64,000 bases of DNA from Utricularia gibba. Its lineage: Eukaryota; Streptophyta; Magnoliopsida; Lamiales; Lentibulariaceae. Made by a program: the position numbers and the translations under genes. How positions within the stretch are numbered: the first letter of the stretch is position 1; every line of letters starts with the position of its first letter. The notes beneath the pieces were generated by a model. The model was given only the letters and a program-made list of their open reading frames with translations, was not told the origin of the DNA and ran no database searches. The stretch lies in assembly GCA_002189035.1 (NCBI GenBank), contig CM007991.1:5022001-5086000 (forward strand). The letters run 5' to 3'. Shown here piece by piece: positions 10,960 to 23,199 of the stretch.

Positions 10960-12770
10960 TGAAAAAATAGGAGAAGACCTTGAATGAGCTTGATGCACTT
11001 GACAATACGAATGGGGGGCTATGCATTAGGTTTTTTGATGACACATCCAATGAATTGAAGCCAACTATGATTAATTTTCTACCTAAGTACTATGGAAAAG
11101 TGGGTGAAAATCCACACGAATATCTGGATAATGTTACTCCTGTTTTCGCCTCCTTTAAGAGTGCATGAGGGCATTCCAATTTACATTGGAAGGAAGTGCG
11201 AAAACGTGGTTCAATTGATTGAAGCCTGGAAGCATCACAGACTAGTCAAAGATGAAGAAGGCATTTCTCAACAAATATTTTCGTACTTCCAAGGCTGAAG
11301 GGATAAAAAAGGAGATTAGTGACATTGAGCAAACAAGTGAAGAATATCTACACGAATATTGGAAGCGATTTAATCACCTGTTAGGCTCTAGCCCACACCA
11401 CGGATTTTAGACTAATTTATTGGTTATATATTTTTATGATGGACTTCTATGTATAGATAGAGCTATAGTTGTTTCTGCTGCAGGTGGATTTTTAAGGAAA
11501 AAGACTCCCATAGAAGCTCTTGCATTGCTTGAGGTGTTGGCTGAGCACTCTAGATATAATATATGAAAACAGTCTTGATCAGAAAAGTTTATGAGCTAGA
11601 ATGCAAGCCAAAAGCATCAGAAAGTGAGTTGACGAAAAATGTAGCTGTCATGTTTGAGATGATGAAGCAATTATTTTTATTCCAAGCTAAGAATATGACT
11701 TGTGGGAATTGTCACAGAATGAGACACATTGCTGATAAATGTCCCGATTTGCTAGAGGAGGAACATGTGAAAGTAATGGAATATTCGGAGCTACAATCCT
11801 AGATGGAGGGATCATCCAAATTTTAGATGGATTAACAATGATAATTCTTACAAGGGAGAAAGTTCATCTGCTGTACAACAAGGATTTCAATAAAATTACT
11901 AGAAGCCGCAGCAACGTTCTTATCAAGATCCACCATTTTGAAATCCAAACTAACAGATGCAACATCAACTTCAGCCTCCAAACTAGAATAATTCTGTAGG
12001 AAATTCTGAAAGTTCATTGGAGGATATTTTGTAGACTTTCATGACCTAATCCATCAAAAACCAAGGTGAGAACTGACAAGCTATCAAGAACTTGGAAATT
12101 CAAGTAACTTAGTTGGCATCTGAGGTTGGGGAACTGAAGTAGAAGGGAAGCCTACCATCACAAGCCAAACAAAATCCCAACTCTAGGGAGGACAAAATAT
12201 CAGCGCAATGACATTGAGAAATTGGTAGGAAAAACCCATAAGAGAATTAGTCCAACTTAAGAGTAATTCAGAGGTGGGAGAAGAGTATGAAGTTGTGTGG
12301 AAGGAAATATTGAAGAATAGGAGGTGGAGATTGCTACAGAATCTCTCGTGGTAAAGGCGAGAGAGGAACAAAATGAGAAGGAATATTGCCGAAAAGTGTG
12401 AAATACTTGACTCTTATTGAGGGCATTGACCTAGTGCCGAAAAGTGTGAAGTAATTGAAGCAGCTCTATATCTCTAAGCCAAACTGAAGGAAAAAAGGCA
12501 AGGTGAAGCTATGTGAAAATTGCTCTATCCTTTTGACTTGGAAGCTATCTGAAAAATGCAAGGACCTTGGAACTTTTTTTATTCCCTGCAAAATAGGTGA
12601 CTTGAACATTAGGAGAGGAATGGCTGACCTGGGAGCCTCCATAAATATAATGTCATTTTCTGTTTAAGAGACTCTCAGGTTAAGACCTCTACAAGCATCA
12701 AGAGTGCAATTGAGCTTGTTGATCGAAGAGTAAATTCTCCTAAAGGCTTGATTGAAGAATGAGTTTGATG
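10960..12770 (+). pseudogene. gag and protease of an Athila-type gypsy element, broken
   Basis: gag pieces in several frames: LPKYYGKVGENPHEYLDNV (10980-11168), KAFLNKYF and SEEYLHEYWKRFNHL (about 11240-11400), and a CCHC zinc knuckle at 11700-11745 (C-GN-C-HRMR-H-IADK-C). The protease region near 12595-12660 shows GDLNIRRGMADLGASINIM, with the DLGAS active-site motif, followed by a VQLSLLIEE-like stretch. Frameshifts and stops occur throughout. Family knowledge: gag packages the RNA and the protease cuts the polyprotein. RT should follow, but the sequence switches to PIF-Harbinger genes at about 12800. Confidence 0.8.
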
Positions 12771-12819
12771 GCAGGATAGACTGATAAAGAAATGATTATT
12801 CTAGTTTTAGCTTAGTTAA

Positions 12820-13780
12820 ATACTTCTCTTAATTCAATTTCTGGAAACTCTCAAAAAACAGAATCTTTTTGGAAAGCTATGGCTTCCTTCTATTGTGATG
12901 TAATAAAGACCAAAACTAGCAATCCAAAGTTTCGAAATTTTGAAGCATTAAGGAAGAAATGGGGAAAGTTAAACGTAGATATGGGCAGCATTTTCTGGCA
13001 TATATGACAGTATTGAATGCAGACATCTTAGCGGTCACAATAACAATGATTTAATTAACATGAGTTTGAAGCAGTACAAGGAGGTACTTCATAAACCTTT
13101 GATGTATTTGGAGGCTTGTAAGATATTTCGTGATCAACCAAAGTGGAGAACGGTAATGTTTTTTTTCTTGTATTATGTCTAACCATTAATTCTAGTAACA
13201 TATTGCTTGACATCACATACAGGATATAGACAATACAAGAAAGAATAAAAAGAAAGTGAACACAACATCAGATTCCTCATTGGTACAGTTAGCCATGGCT
13301 CCAAACATGGAAGAAAGAGAGGATTCAGAGGCTCCAGTTCGAGAGCGTCCTATTGGTCAAAAGAGTACTAAAAAATGTCTACTTCAAGGTAATCCTTCTA
13401 GAGGCATTTATGAAGAGAAAAGAACTGCAATGGAACTTTTGACTGACAAGTTAGATGGATATTGATTGGAGATGGCAAGACACAATGACCTGTTTCAGCA
13501 ACATGTATCTGTTAATAATCCACATGTTTTAGTCAACTCTGCACATGACTTCAGGCTATTGATTGATATAGATATGGCAAAAATGAATAACTTCCAAAAG
13601 AAGTTGTTTAGTAAGGCATGTAGTAATCATTATCTGGTATGACTGCTCCAGGTTCTATTCTTGATGTGCCTTCATCAAACATTAAGGCTAAACCTACAAA
13701 TAAGTCTAGATTGACATCTAAGGATAACTCTCAAAAGCCACTTGTTGATTTTAGTGATGACTTATATCTTTTGTGATTTT
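12820..13780 (+). pseudogene. PIF-Harbinger ORF1 (Myb/SANT-like DNA-binding protein), degenerate
   Basis: Translated pieces match the plant Harbinger-associated Myb-like protein in order: ESFWKAMASFY (near 12870), RNFEALRKKWGKLNVDM (12935-12985), LKQYKEVLHKPLMYLEACKIF (13065-13130) with QPKW, then RERPIGQKSTKK (13340-13375). Stops fall between pieces; a GT..AG intron-like break lies around 13153-13222. In this superfamily ORF1 binds element DNA and partners the transposase at 14200-14905. It lies inside a gypsy element between the protease and RNase H. Confidence 0.7.
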
Positions 13781-14199
13781 TTCAGATTTTTAATTGTAGT
13801 TGTTTATGACTTTAATGATATTGTAGTGGGATTTGGATTGTGAACTACTATTTTTAATCATTTACATTTAATCACGCGCTACATATTTTATGATCTTCTC
13901 AAAATTTTTAATTTACATGTTTTTTAAGTATGATACTAATAAGGTTACCATAGACTTTAACCTCACCTCCTTATATGGGCATGGCTTGATAACCCAAAAG
14001 ACTTCTACCTACCATGCTTAGCAAACCTATCAAACTAGCACACTAGCTAAAATACTTCCTACCATGCTTACCACATCTACCAAAGTAGTGCACAAACCGA
14101 AAGTAGTGCACCAACCAAAAATCCTCTACCTACCACACGCACCACAATGTTTTCAATCCAAATTACCTTATACATATACCATAGGTCATAATTTCTTTC

Positions 14200-14905
14200 A
14201 CAATGGATCCTCACAACTCTGACAATGTTTCATACCAAAATGTTCATTTCAATCCGAATGATATTCCATTCTATATGCCTAGCCATAGTGATGTTATCGG
14301 AAGTATTGTATTCGAGACAGAATGTATGAGGCATCCCAATTCGAGTGATATTCAAAAAATTTTTATGAGGAGAGGAAAGAGGATTCCTAGGCATGCTCGA
14401 AAGTATAGATTGTATGCATTGAGAGTGGAAGAATTCTCTAGTGGCTTGGAAAGGTCAATATACTTGGATATGACACTCTTTCTTTAGAACTCCTAGTTCT
14501 AATAATGATTTTAATGTATTATCCCATTCACCTTTATTCAATGATTTGCATTGAGGTGTTGTCCCTTTGGTCAAATACTTTGTAAATGGGAAGAAGTACG
14601 ACATGGGATATTATTTAGCTAATAGTATTTATCCTGAATGGCCTATTTTCATGAAAACTATCACTCTTCCACAAAATCTAAAAACAAGAATATTTGCTAC
14701 TACTCAGAAGTGCAAGAAAGGATGTAGAAAGAGCATTTGGAGTGCTTCAAGCAAGATTTGGGATCATTTACTCACTAGCTCAGGTATGGGATTATCAAAC
14801 ACTTATCAATATTATGTATGCGGCAATAACTTTTCACATCAAGATAGTGGAAGATGAAGGTGAAAGAAGTAGCCAAATCCTGGTGATTATGATCAAGTTA
14901 ATGCT
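14200..14905 (+). pseudogene. PIF-Harbinger transposase, C-terminal half, broken
   Basis: NNDFNVLSHSPLFNDL (about 14500-14550), VNGKKYDMGYYLANSIYPEW (14585-14642) and, after a +1 shift, SARKDVERAFGVLQARFGI (14703-14765) and IVEDEGE are the conserved DDE core of PIF-like transposases; the Asp of NND and the Glu of DVERAF are catalytic positions. 14203-14487 is an open frame with no clear match to the family. One stop interrupts the first piece (GLH*GVVP) and a frameshift lies near 14700. Known role: cut-and-paste at TTA/TAA sites. Terminal repeats were not found. Confidence 0.8.
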
Positions 14906-14934
14906 GGACAACTGCCCAATCTTGTGGGACAAAA

Positions 14935-16066
14935 TGTTCATGTTGTAGGAGCAGTTTTAGGACAGAAAATTGAAGGGAGACATCATGTTATTTCTTATGC
15001 CTCTAAAACCTTGGATGAAGCACAAAAAAATTATACCATCACCTAGAGGGATTTTTTACTGTGATATTTGCTTTGGAAAATTTTCGTTTCTATCTTTTAG
15101 GTAGCAAAGTGGTGGTCTACATAAACCATTCTATGGTAAAACACTTGATGCTGAAGAAGGAGACCAAACCATGGTTGATTAGATGGGTTCTCTTTGTTCA
15201 AGAGTTCGATGTTGAAATTAAAGACAGACCTAGAAGGGAGAATATAGTCGCTGACCGTCTTAGTAGGATAGACGGGATAAAGAATGATAATCCTATCATT
15301 GAAACATTTCTGGATGAACAATTATTCTTAGTTATGACTAATATTCGTGAACCATGGTTTGTTGACTTGGTAAACTTTGTTTCAGCAGGGGTGTTGCCAC
15401 CAGGAATGGATGATCACACGAAAAACAAACTAAAGAGTGATGCCAAATATTATATTTCGGATGATCCTTACCTTTGAAAGAGATGCAATGATGGTGTCAT
15501 TCGAAGGTGAGTTCATGAATTTGAGATTCCTAAGATTATCCATTCTTGGTGGCCATCATGGACCAAACCATATAGCTAGAAAAATTTTGGATTGCGGATT
15601 TTACTAGCCTCACATCATCAAAGATTGTTATGCCTATTGCAAGGGTTGTGAGCTATGCCAAAGATGGGGAAATTTATCCAATATGGATGAAATGCCTCAA
15701 CAAGGAATTTTGGTATGTGAATTATTTGATGTTTTGGGCATTGATTTTATGTGGCCATTCCCCACTTATGTAGGCTACAACTGCATTTTAGTAGCTGTTG
15801 ATTACATCTCAAAGTGGATTGAAGCCATTCCTACAATGACAGATGATGCAAAGACAGTGATTAATTTTCTGCATAAAAACATTTTTGTGTGGTATGGGAT
15901 TCCTAAGGCAATGATCAGTGATAGAGGTACATACTGTTATAATCAAGCCTTGAGGAGTATTTTGAAGCAATTCAATGTCTGGTACAAGCCATCAACAGCA
16001 TACCATCCACAAACAAATGGCCAAATGGAAGAATCAAATAGGGAGATTAAAAAGATTCTGGAATAG
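14935..16066 (+). pseudogene. Athila-type RNase H and integrase, truncated
   Basis: Starts abruptly with VVGAVLGQ fused to the end of the Harbinger transposase. RNase H follows (SYASKTLDEAQKNY, VIFALENFRFYLLGSKVVVY at 15061-15125), then a tether to LSRI. The integrase zinc finger region (15480-15660) is frameshifted (RCNDGVIRR, then CKGCELCQR). The core at 15683-16066 has GIDFMWPF, ISDRGTYC, PHQ-like YHPQTNGQMEESNRE, which keeps the D,D-35-E residues. It stops at 16066 and opposite-strand Tat pol begins at once, so the C-terminal domain and 3' LTR are missing. Confidence 0.85.
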
Positions 16067-16079
16067 ATAGTGAATCCGA

Positions 16080-17810
16080 ACCCTGATTTCCTTTGCCATC
16101 TTCATTCCCTCTATCAAAGCCTCCTAGTCAGCAAGAATGTTAATAGCAAGGATTTGGAATTTCACAGTGAGGTAGATATGTTGTCCATCCATGGTTTTGA
16201 TGTCTACTCCATCTCTAGCCTCATTGAAAGTTGATCCATTTACATGCATAGTCCATCGCATTAGTCTCTATAAATAGATCTATTTTTCTTGTCGTCTCAA
16301 CAATGAAATCAGTGAGTAATTGAGCCTTATTCGCCATTCTTGAAGTAAATTCAATATCCATTGTACTTAGTTCCATAGCCCATTTGGCAATCCTCCTTGC
16401 TATCTTCAGATGGGATAGGATATTTTTCAAGGGTTGATTTGTAAACACCAGGATATGCTGATCTTGGAATTATGATCTCAAATTTGTAGCTGCCATTTTT
16501 AAAGCCAAACTGTTAGTCATCGAATACCGAGTTTGTGTTGGCAAAAGAACATTGCTCAGATAGTATACCAGCACATGTTTTCTCCCGATATGTTTAGCAA
16601 AACTCCATTGATTGCACCAGGAGTTATTGATAGGTATAGCCCGAGTGGTTCTTCATCTTTGGGAGCTACAAGGAGTAATCGTGATGAGAGATACTCCTTT
16701 AGTTTTTCAAAAGTGATTCGGCAATCATCATTCCACTGCAACATGTTCCCTTTATGGAGGACTTTGAAGAAAGATGTCGACTTGTCAATCGATCTAGATA
16801 TAAATTGGCTAACAGTTGCTAGCTTTCCTTTAAGGCTTTGGAATTCCTTAACTGTCTTTGGGGGTTGCATTTTGCAGATTGCGTTTGTTTTCTCATGTGT
16901 GCTTTAATTCCTCTTCATAAAATGTGATGGCCAAGGAATTTTTTTCATGTTACACAAAAGTAGCATTTTCATGTGATTGACATAAAGAAAAGATATACAT
17001 GCATCCAAATAAGCTATACGATCCTCTTCATTCATGAATTTGGCGATCACATCATCCACATACACTATCATAGATTTCCCGATTCCACAAGAAAAGATTT
17101 GCCCTAACGTTCTTCATAATGAATGGCATAAAAACATAGTTGTAAACCCATCCTTGGTATAGAAGGCCGTCTTAGACTCATCTTTTTGGTCCACAAAATT
17201 TGATGATATCTGAAATAGGCATCCATTGGGATCTTGATTTTTTGTCGACTAGCGTACCAAATTTCAAGAGAGGATACAAATCCCTTTTTCAATAGGTATT
17301 CAGGTCGGTGAAATCCACACACATTCTCCATTTTCCTTTTGGTTTTGGGAAGGAGACAGGGTTGGCCACCCACTCTGAATATTGGATCTCTTGCACATAT
17401 CCAGTGTCCGATAGCTCCTACTTTTTTTCCTTGGTGATTCGACATTTTTCTTCCAAAGAATACTCTACTTTTGTTGACCCAGTCTAGCTCCGGGATAGGT
17501 GTTGATGTGATGTTCCATGATGGAGTGCTAATTCCTATGAAATCTGCTAGAGTCAAAGAGAAAATGTCAAGTATTCCATTTAACCAATTAGGACAACTTT
17601 GTTTCACTTTCGGTATCACAACCTGCATCGATTTAAGTTATTTTATGTGGGTCCTTGGGGAAATGCTGTAGTTCTTTACACCTCACTGGTTCCATAGTTT
17701 GCTTGCAAGGGGTTCTTGGGCATCTTCTCCACCACCGTGACTTTCAGTTTCTTGATGCGCTAATCTTCCCATTACGACACATAATAGGATTGGGTCATCA
17801 CAAATGTCAA
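16080..17810 (-). pseudogene. Tat/Ogre-type gypsy RT-RNase H fragment, broken
   Basis: Reads leftward. RT start at about 17300-17450 (KVGAIGHWICARDPI and, shifted, KTKRKMENVCGFHR), RT-RNase H connection at 16556-16870 (TVKEFQSLKGKLATVSQFISRS, ending GAINGVLL), RNase H at 16221-16448 (KIARRIAKWAMELSTMDIEF). The KGKLA..SQFISR connection is typical of the Tat lineage and different from the Athila elements around it. Several frameshifts. The junction at about 16070 is blunt against Athila integrase on the other strand. Confidence 0.75.
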
Positions 17811-17813
17811 TAT

Positions 17814-18430
17814 CCAAGGTGCAAATTCCCTTAGGGGTTGGAAACTTGATCTTGAGGTGTACCGTTTAGGGTATCATACTGATAAGGCATTTTGCATCAT
17901 TTATATTTGAGCATTTTAGGACATACCTGGTTTGGTTTTGCATCTTTTTTATCTCACTTTCTCTATATTTTTAGATGAACTTGATATTTTTCATATTACT
18001 TGAATTTTTTTGGAGTGAAAGTGTGTTTTGTGACTTTTTCAAGATAATTTTGGCCTAATTTAGAGGAAATTTGAGCTAACCTTGGTGAATGCAAATATTT
18101 GGCCTATCCAAATGAAGAATCTGTCAAAGATTCTCAAATAAGGTAAGATTTGTATCTTATCTTGGAAAATTTGGATCTTACTCTGGATGATTTGTATATC
18201 ATCTTAGAGGATTTAGATAGAAGATTAAACTGAGCCCATCAAGAAAGCCCACCAAATCCCCCACATTATATAAAGACAAAAGCCCAAAGATCAAAGTCAT
18301 TGAGTCAATCTAGGATTCTAGAGATGAGTCCTTCATATTTGAATTGATTTCATGTCATTTTTCATTATTTTTTGTGTGTTAGAGTCGAGCGTACATATGT
18401 GAGCACTTATGGCTAATGATCTGTAGTGAA
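17814..18430 (+). mobile_element. LTR-like repeat E, copy 2
   Basis: Begins near TCAATATCCAAGGTGC and matches 24610-25020 block by block (GGGGTTGGAAACTTGATCTT; ATTTTTAGATGAACTT; AAAGATTCTCAAATAA; CATTATATAAAGAC). The TATATAAAG near 18278, followed by about 150 bp of leader-like sequence with GAGTCGAGCGTACATATG, suggests a retroelement promoter. No coding. Confidence 0.6.
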
Positions 18431-18705
18431 GCAGTGCATGCGTAAAGTATGCCTATTTAACTATTTTACTATGTTTTTCGACATTTAATTTGAGAATTGA
18501 TTCTATTTATTGCAACATTATCTTTACCAACGTTTTCGTTAGTACTACATAACCCTAAAGGAGTGTGAAAGAATCAAAGGTTGGCCTCAAGAACTTTAGG
18601 AGAAAGGCTCAATCGAACATCGTTGGTACGACACATTCTCTCTAATATGTCCCTAAGGTGTGTGGTGTAACAGTTAGATTTAGGTGTGGCGAAAACATGG
18701 GTTAT

Positions 18706-19978
18706 TTTTAGTTTTCTCATAGTTATCGCATGTCTTGAAATATGATATACATCAGATAAGATGATTCTTAAAATACCTTTCAGTGCACTGCGTTGTTCAC
18801 CAACCGCAGACACAAAATGGCTTGTATGGTATCCACACGTGAAGCACTCCGTCGATAATGTCAAGGGCACAGAATGTTGATCAATCTCCTCAGGTGCTAG
18901 TAAAGAAAGTCGCCCCTTTTAGATGAATCTTAGAAAGAATTAAGATATGGAGATATCTCTGGATCGAATCTTTCTGATAGATATTTGGTAACATATCTAA
19001 TAAAATATCCGTAAAATCTTATTTTGTGGAGATATGTATATGTTCCAAATCTTATATATATCATATCTTTTATTTTGAGTTTAATCAATATTAACCTCAA
19101 AATAACTCTCTATTTAATTTATCCACTATTGTGTGTGACCCTATGGCCTCTTAAATCAAGGTTGGATTTATTAATTAACTCTTAATTAATTAAATCCATC
19201 ATTATCGATCATGAATGATGTCTAGCAAGTTATGATGATCTCAAAGATAAAAGAATAATTAGGTGAACTGATTGAGCCTTTCCATGACTAACCACCATGC
19301 ATTGAACAACTTTCGTCATACTTAGATCTCATTCGATACCCTAGGCCTAGAACTTACTGTTAGGCATTAATGTAATTTAGGTAAGATCCCATAGCTAAAC
19401 GAGTGATGAATCCTTTATTGATCAATCAACTATCTCCAACCTTAAGGAGTCACATCCCTTCTCATCCATACTAGACAAGCCATGGTTAGGCTCTTATTAG
19501 TAACGAGCGAAAAAGCAAGCTTAAGGTCGCGATAACTTTGTTGACCTCAAGTGTAAGCTTGCTTGCATGGCTGTCATATTCAAGATCTTGCTACTGATAC
19601 TTGGTTAGCTTCCCATAGTATCATCTCGAAGATGAGTCATCTAATGAATCGATTCTCTAATCGACACCCACCCATACATTCTAGTAATCTCATTACATCA
19701 ATTGTGAGAACCATTGCCTAAATAGTTTAGGGATCTCAATGTGTGCCAGTTTTTCCTTATTTGTGATATCCTCATTTCAGAAATACTCTAACCAGGGAAT
19801 TTTTAACATGAACATAATTCTTGAAGAATCTTACATTATGATCTTGTTATAATTTATATACCACATAGATCAAGTAGAGGATTTTATTAATGATATAAAC
19901 TTGATCACACTTCAAAGTAAATATCAAAAGATAAAATTTGCCAATGAGTTAATTGTCTCTAGAACACATACACCAACA
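18706..19978 (-). mobile_element. Solo LTR, copia-type family C, with 5-bp duplication GTTAT
   Basis: Ends CATACACCAACA at 19978, the reverse complement of the TGTTGGTGTATG start of the copy at 20279. The other end at 18706 (TTTTAGTTTTCTCATAG) aligns with TGTTGGGTTTCTCGTAG of the copy at 51460, so its terminal TG has mutated. It is flanked by GTTAT at 18701-18705 and GTTAT at 19979-19983. Internal landmarks: GTTGTTCACCAACCGC, TCTAATCGACACCCAC. Confidence 0.85.
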
Positions 19979-19983
19979 GTTAT

Positions 19984-20273
19984 CACAAGAGATCAAGTGG
20001 CTCTAGTGGCATGGTTGATTCTATATTATCACTAAACGAGGGATGACACTATAATGTTAACGAGTAGCACTACTTTTGAATAACACCCCAGAACTAGCAT
20101 AAGCAAGTTAGTTCTGAAGGTTTATACATACACACATGGGCGAGTTTGAAGCAATGTGGTTCCTAGATCCGAATATTCGAAGATGAAATGGCTCTGATGG
20201 CGTGGTTGATTCTAAATCCCAAATAGCGGATGGGAAGAGATGCTAAGATACCAACCAAACAAGGCAACTAGAT
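19984..20273. other. Spacer between two opposed LTRs
   Basis: About 300 bp holding two related short blocks (GGCTCTAGTGGCATGGTTGATTC and GGCTCTGATGGCGTGGTTGATTC). No coding. The blocks read GCCATCAGAGCC on the other strand, which recalls a tRNA-Met primer site, but they are not next to an LTR 3' end. Confidence 0.4.
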
Positions 20274-20278
20274 CAACG

Positions 20279-21780
20279 TGTTGGTGTATGTGTTCTAGAA
20301 ACAATCAATTCATTGGAAAATCTTATCCTTTGATGTTTACCTTGAATTGTGATCAAGTTTACATCATTGATAAAAAATCCTTTACTTGATCTATGTGCTA
20401 TAGAAATTATGATAAGATCATAATGTGAGATTCTACAAGCATTTATATTCAAGTTAAAAAACTCCCCGGCTAGAGTGTTTGTGAAATGAGGATATCACAA
20501 ATACAAATAAGCTAGCATACATTGAGTTCCTTAAACTGTTTAGACAATGGTTCTCACAATTGATATAATGAGATTACTAGAACCTATGTGTAGGTGTTGA
20601 TTAGAGAATCGATTCAGTGGATGACTCATCTTCGAGATGCTACTATGGGAAGCTAACCAACTGTCATTAGCAAGATCTCGAATATGACACCCGTGCAAGT
20701 AAGCTTAGACTTGAGGTCAACAAAGTTATCTTGATCTTAAGCTCATATTTTTGCTCATTACTAATGGGATCCTAGCCATGGCTTGCCTAGTATGGATGAG
20801 TAGGGATGTGACTCCTTAAGGTGGAGATAGTTGATTGATTAATAAAGGATTCATCACTCATTTTAGCGATGAGACCATATCTCAAGTAATTGCATCAAAG
20901 CCTAACAGTAAGTCCTGGGCCCAGGGTAATGACACTCGAATTGTTTGAGTAGTTCATTGAGTGTTAGTGCTTGAATGTAATTATAAGTTCGATACATCAG
21001 AAAGACACACACCCATGTTCTGGTACCAAATGAGATATAAGTATGGTGAAAGCTGTTCATTGCATGGTGGCTGGTCATGGAAAGGCTCAATCAGTTCACC
21101 TGATTATTCTTTAATCTTGGGGATCGTGATATGTTGCTAGACATCACTCATGATCGATAATGATGGATTTGATTGATTAAGAGTTAATTAATAAATCTAT
21201 TATTACGGCCTTGATTGAAGAAGCCTATAGGGTCACATACAATAGTGGAGTCACTCATCGATATAAAATAGAATGACATAATTACATGAGATATAATTGG
21301 TAAAGTGGATAAATTAAATATAGAGCTATTTTGAGATTAATATTGATTAAATTTAAAATAAAAGATCTCATATAGATATGATTTGGAACATATACATGTC
21401 TTCACAAGACAAGATCTTTATGGAGATATGATTTGATATGTCACAAAATATCTATAAAAAAGATTTTGATCTTGAGATCTGCTCCAAGGTCTTTGTGCTC
21501 TCTTAGACTGATCCACAAGGAGGCGTTTTTCTCTACTAGCACCCGAGGAATTCGACCAGCATTCAAGAGCCTTGATAAGGTTATCGACAGAGTGCTACAC
21601 ATGTGGATACCATAGAGGATGTCTGCTATTGGCAGTTGGTGAACAACAGAGTCATCTGAAAGGTATTTTGAACATCCCTTCGTCTGATGTATACCGTATT
21701 CCAAGATCTGCATTTGGGGTTTCTCAAAATTTAAAATTATGCTGCTTTTGAGACATACGATGTCTACAAGAAACCCAACA
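20279..21780 (+). mobile_element. Solo LTR, copia-type family C, with perfect duplication CAACG
   Basis: Starts TGTTGGTGTATG, ends AGAAACCCAACA, and is flanked by CAACG at 20274-20278 and CAACG at 21781-21785. No primer site or internal coding follows. 1502 bp; the family is assigned to copia because a copia gag follows a family C LTR at 25.0-25.9 kb. It forms, with 18706-19978, an inverted repeat with a 300-bp loop. Confidence 0.92.
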
Positions 21781-21799
21781 CAACGTTGTTGGAAATGGA

Positions 21800-23180
21800 A
21801 GAGGAACAAGTATAGACATGTCTTTTGCTCATGGTGTTCATGTAGGCTCATATCAAAGGCGTATTGATGAATCTGATCAAGAGCATATGCGAGAATGAAC
21901 AGCAGCAAGGCTGAGATCGAATTTAGGTGTGGAACTTCTTTAAGGAGGATGCATAGGTGCGTTATCAAACCCTTGAAGAAGCAGTGGGCCGCTGAAACAT
22001 GGTCTTGGAATGCATAGGCATGCAGAAGTTAATGAACAGGAGTGGCAAGAGAACAGAGCTTTTGAGTCTAACCAACATGCGGGGCAAAATTGCAACCCAC
22101 AAACACCAATGTGGGGGTAGACTCTCCTTCGAGGTTGGAAGGAGAAGATTGCTAGAAGTATCATGGAGCAAACCAACATAATAATCGAGATCCTCATTAT
22201 GAGGAGGCATATGAATTCACGGAAGATTATGAAGAGGAAACCCATGAAAGGCAAAGGTGGATACATAGGAGGAATACACGTGCTAATGAACCACCTAGGG
22301 AAGATGAAGGACCAGAACCAACACATAGGGAACCGACTGCACAAGGTAGGAATCATGATGTAGGAAGAGATAGGTACGCTTACAGGGAGCAGAATGCTAA
22401 TATACTTGTTGATCCTTGGGATGATGTTCCTTTAGATTATAATTTTCGACACACAAGAAAGCCTGGTCCAATTGCAACACCAGCCATTAACCTACAAAGA
22501 TTCCAACTTCTCACTGTGGTACAAGAAAGCCCATTATGTGGAGATCCTAGTGAGGATCTTGATGAGCATAGTGTGATTTTCTCATGTATTGTTGACATGA
22601 TGGTGGAACGAGGAGTCTATAATGATGCAATAAGGTTACTTTTATTTCCACTTTCATTATGGTGATTGGATAGGAGATGGTTGGACTCTCTACCACACAA
22701 CTCTATTTTCACTTTAGAGGAATTGGAGGATGCATTTTTGAATAAATATTTTAAAGCTTTAGCGACAAGAAGAGGGATGTAGAGTACAACAGCAAAAGCT
22801 CCTACGCAAGTAGACAAGTTGTTAGATGTTCGAGTGTATGTATCTCCTTCCTCTTATAACCCTCTAATAAAATATCAGCAGACACATGACAAATGATCAG
22901 TGGATCAATAATATTCCAAGTTTTTAGAGATGCTGAAAACGCCTTATATCAATATCTCTTTCACTTATGTGATGTTGGAAATGCCCACTTATGCGAAATT
23001 CTTAAAGGATATTCTGGCTAACCGAAGGAAGATTGAGAATGATGCTGTTATGGAATTGTCAAAGCAATGTAGCATGGATCTAAAGTGTGGGTTGATTCAA
23101 AAGCATGCTGATCTTGAAATTTATTGAGTCCCTTGCATCATTGGAAGAAGCAATTTTGAGAAGTGCTTATGTGATTGATT
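21800..23180 (+). pseudogene. Athila/Tat-type gag to protease start, broken
   Basis: An acidic, Glu/Arg-rich N-terminal part (22180-22380) is followed by the gag core at 22490-22760 (INLQRFQLL, WLDSLPHNSIFTLEELEDAF, NKYFKALATRRG) with stops, then 22930-23125 with YAKFLKDILANRRKIEND and MELSKQCS. This is the conserved gag-protease linker. The start of the protease (CIIGRSNFEKCLCD) appears at about 23130-23180 and ends in a stop. The downstream integrase at 25863-27120 may belong to the same original element. Confidence 0.8.
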
Positions 23181-23199
23181 AAAAAAAATTATTTAAGTC

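Noticed and set aside
16533-16907. 124-residue plus-strand frame
   Set aside because: Mirror of the Tat-type RT-RNase H connection, which has clear family motifs on the minus strand.
19984-20273. Possible tRNA-Met primer site (GCCATCAGAGCC on the minus strand)
   Set aside because: Not adjacent to an LTR 3' end in the right orientation; both neighbouring LTRs have their own target duplications, so this is target DNA.
21940-22356. 138-residue hydrophobic, Cys-rich minus-strand frame
   Set aside because: Mirror of the acidic gag N-terminus on the plus strand.
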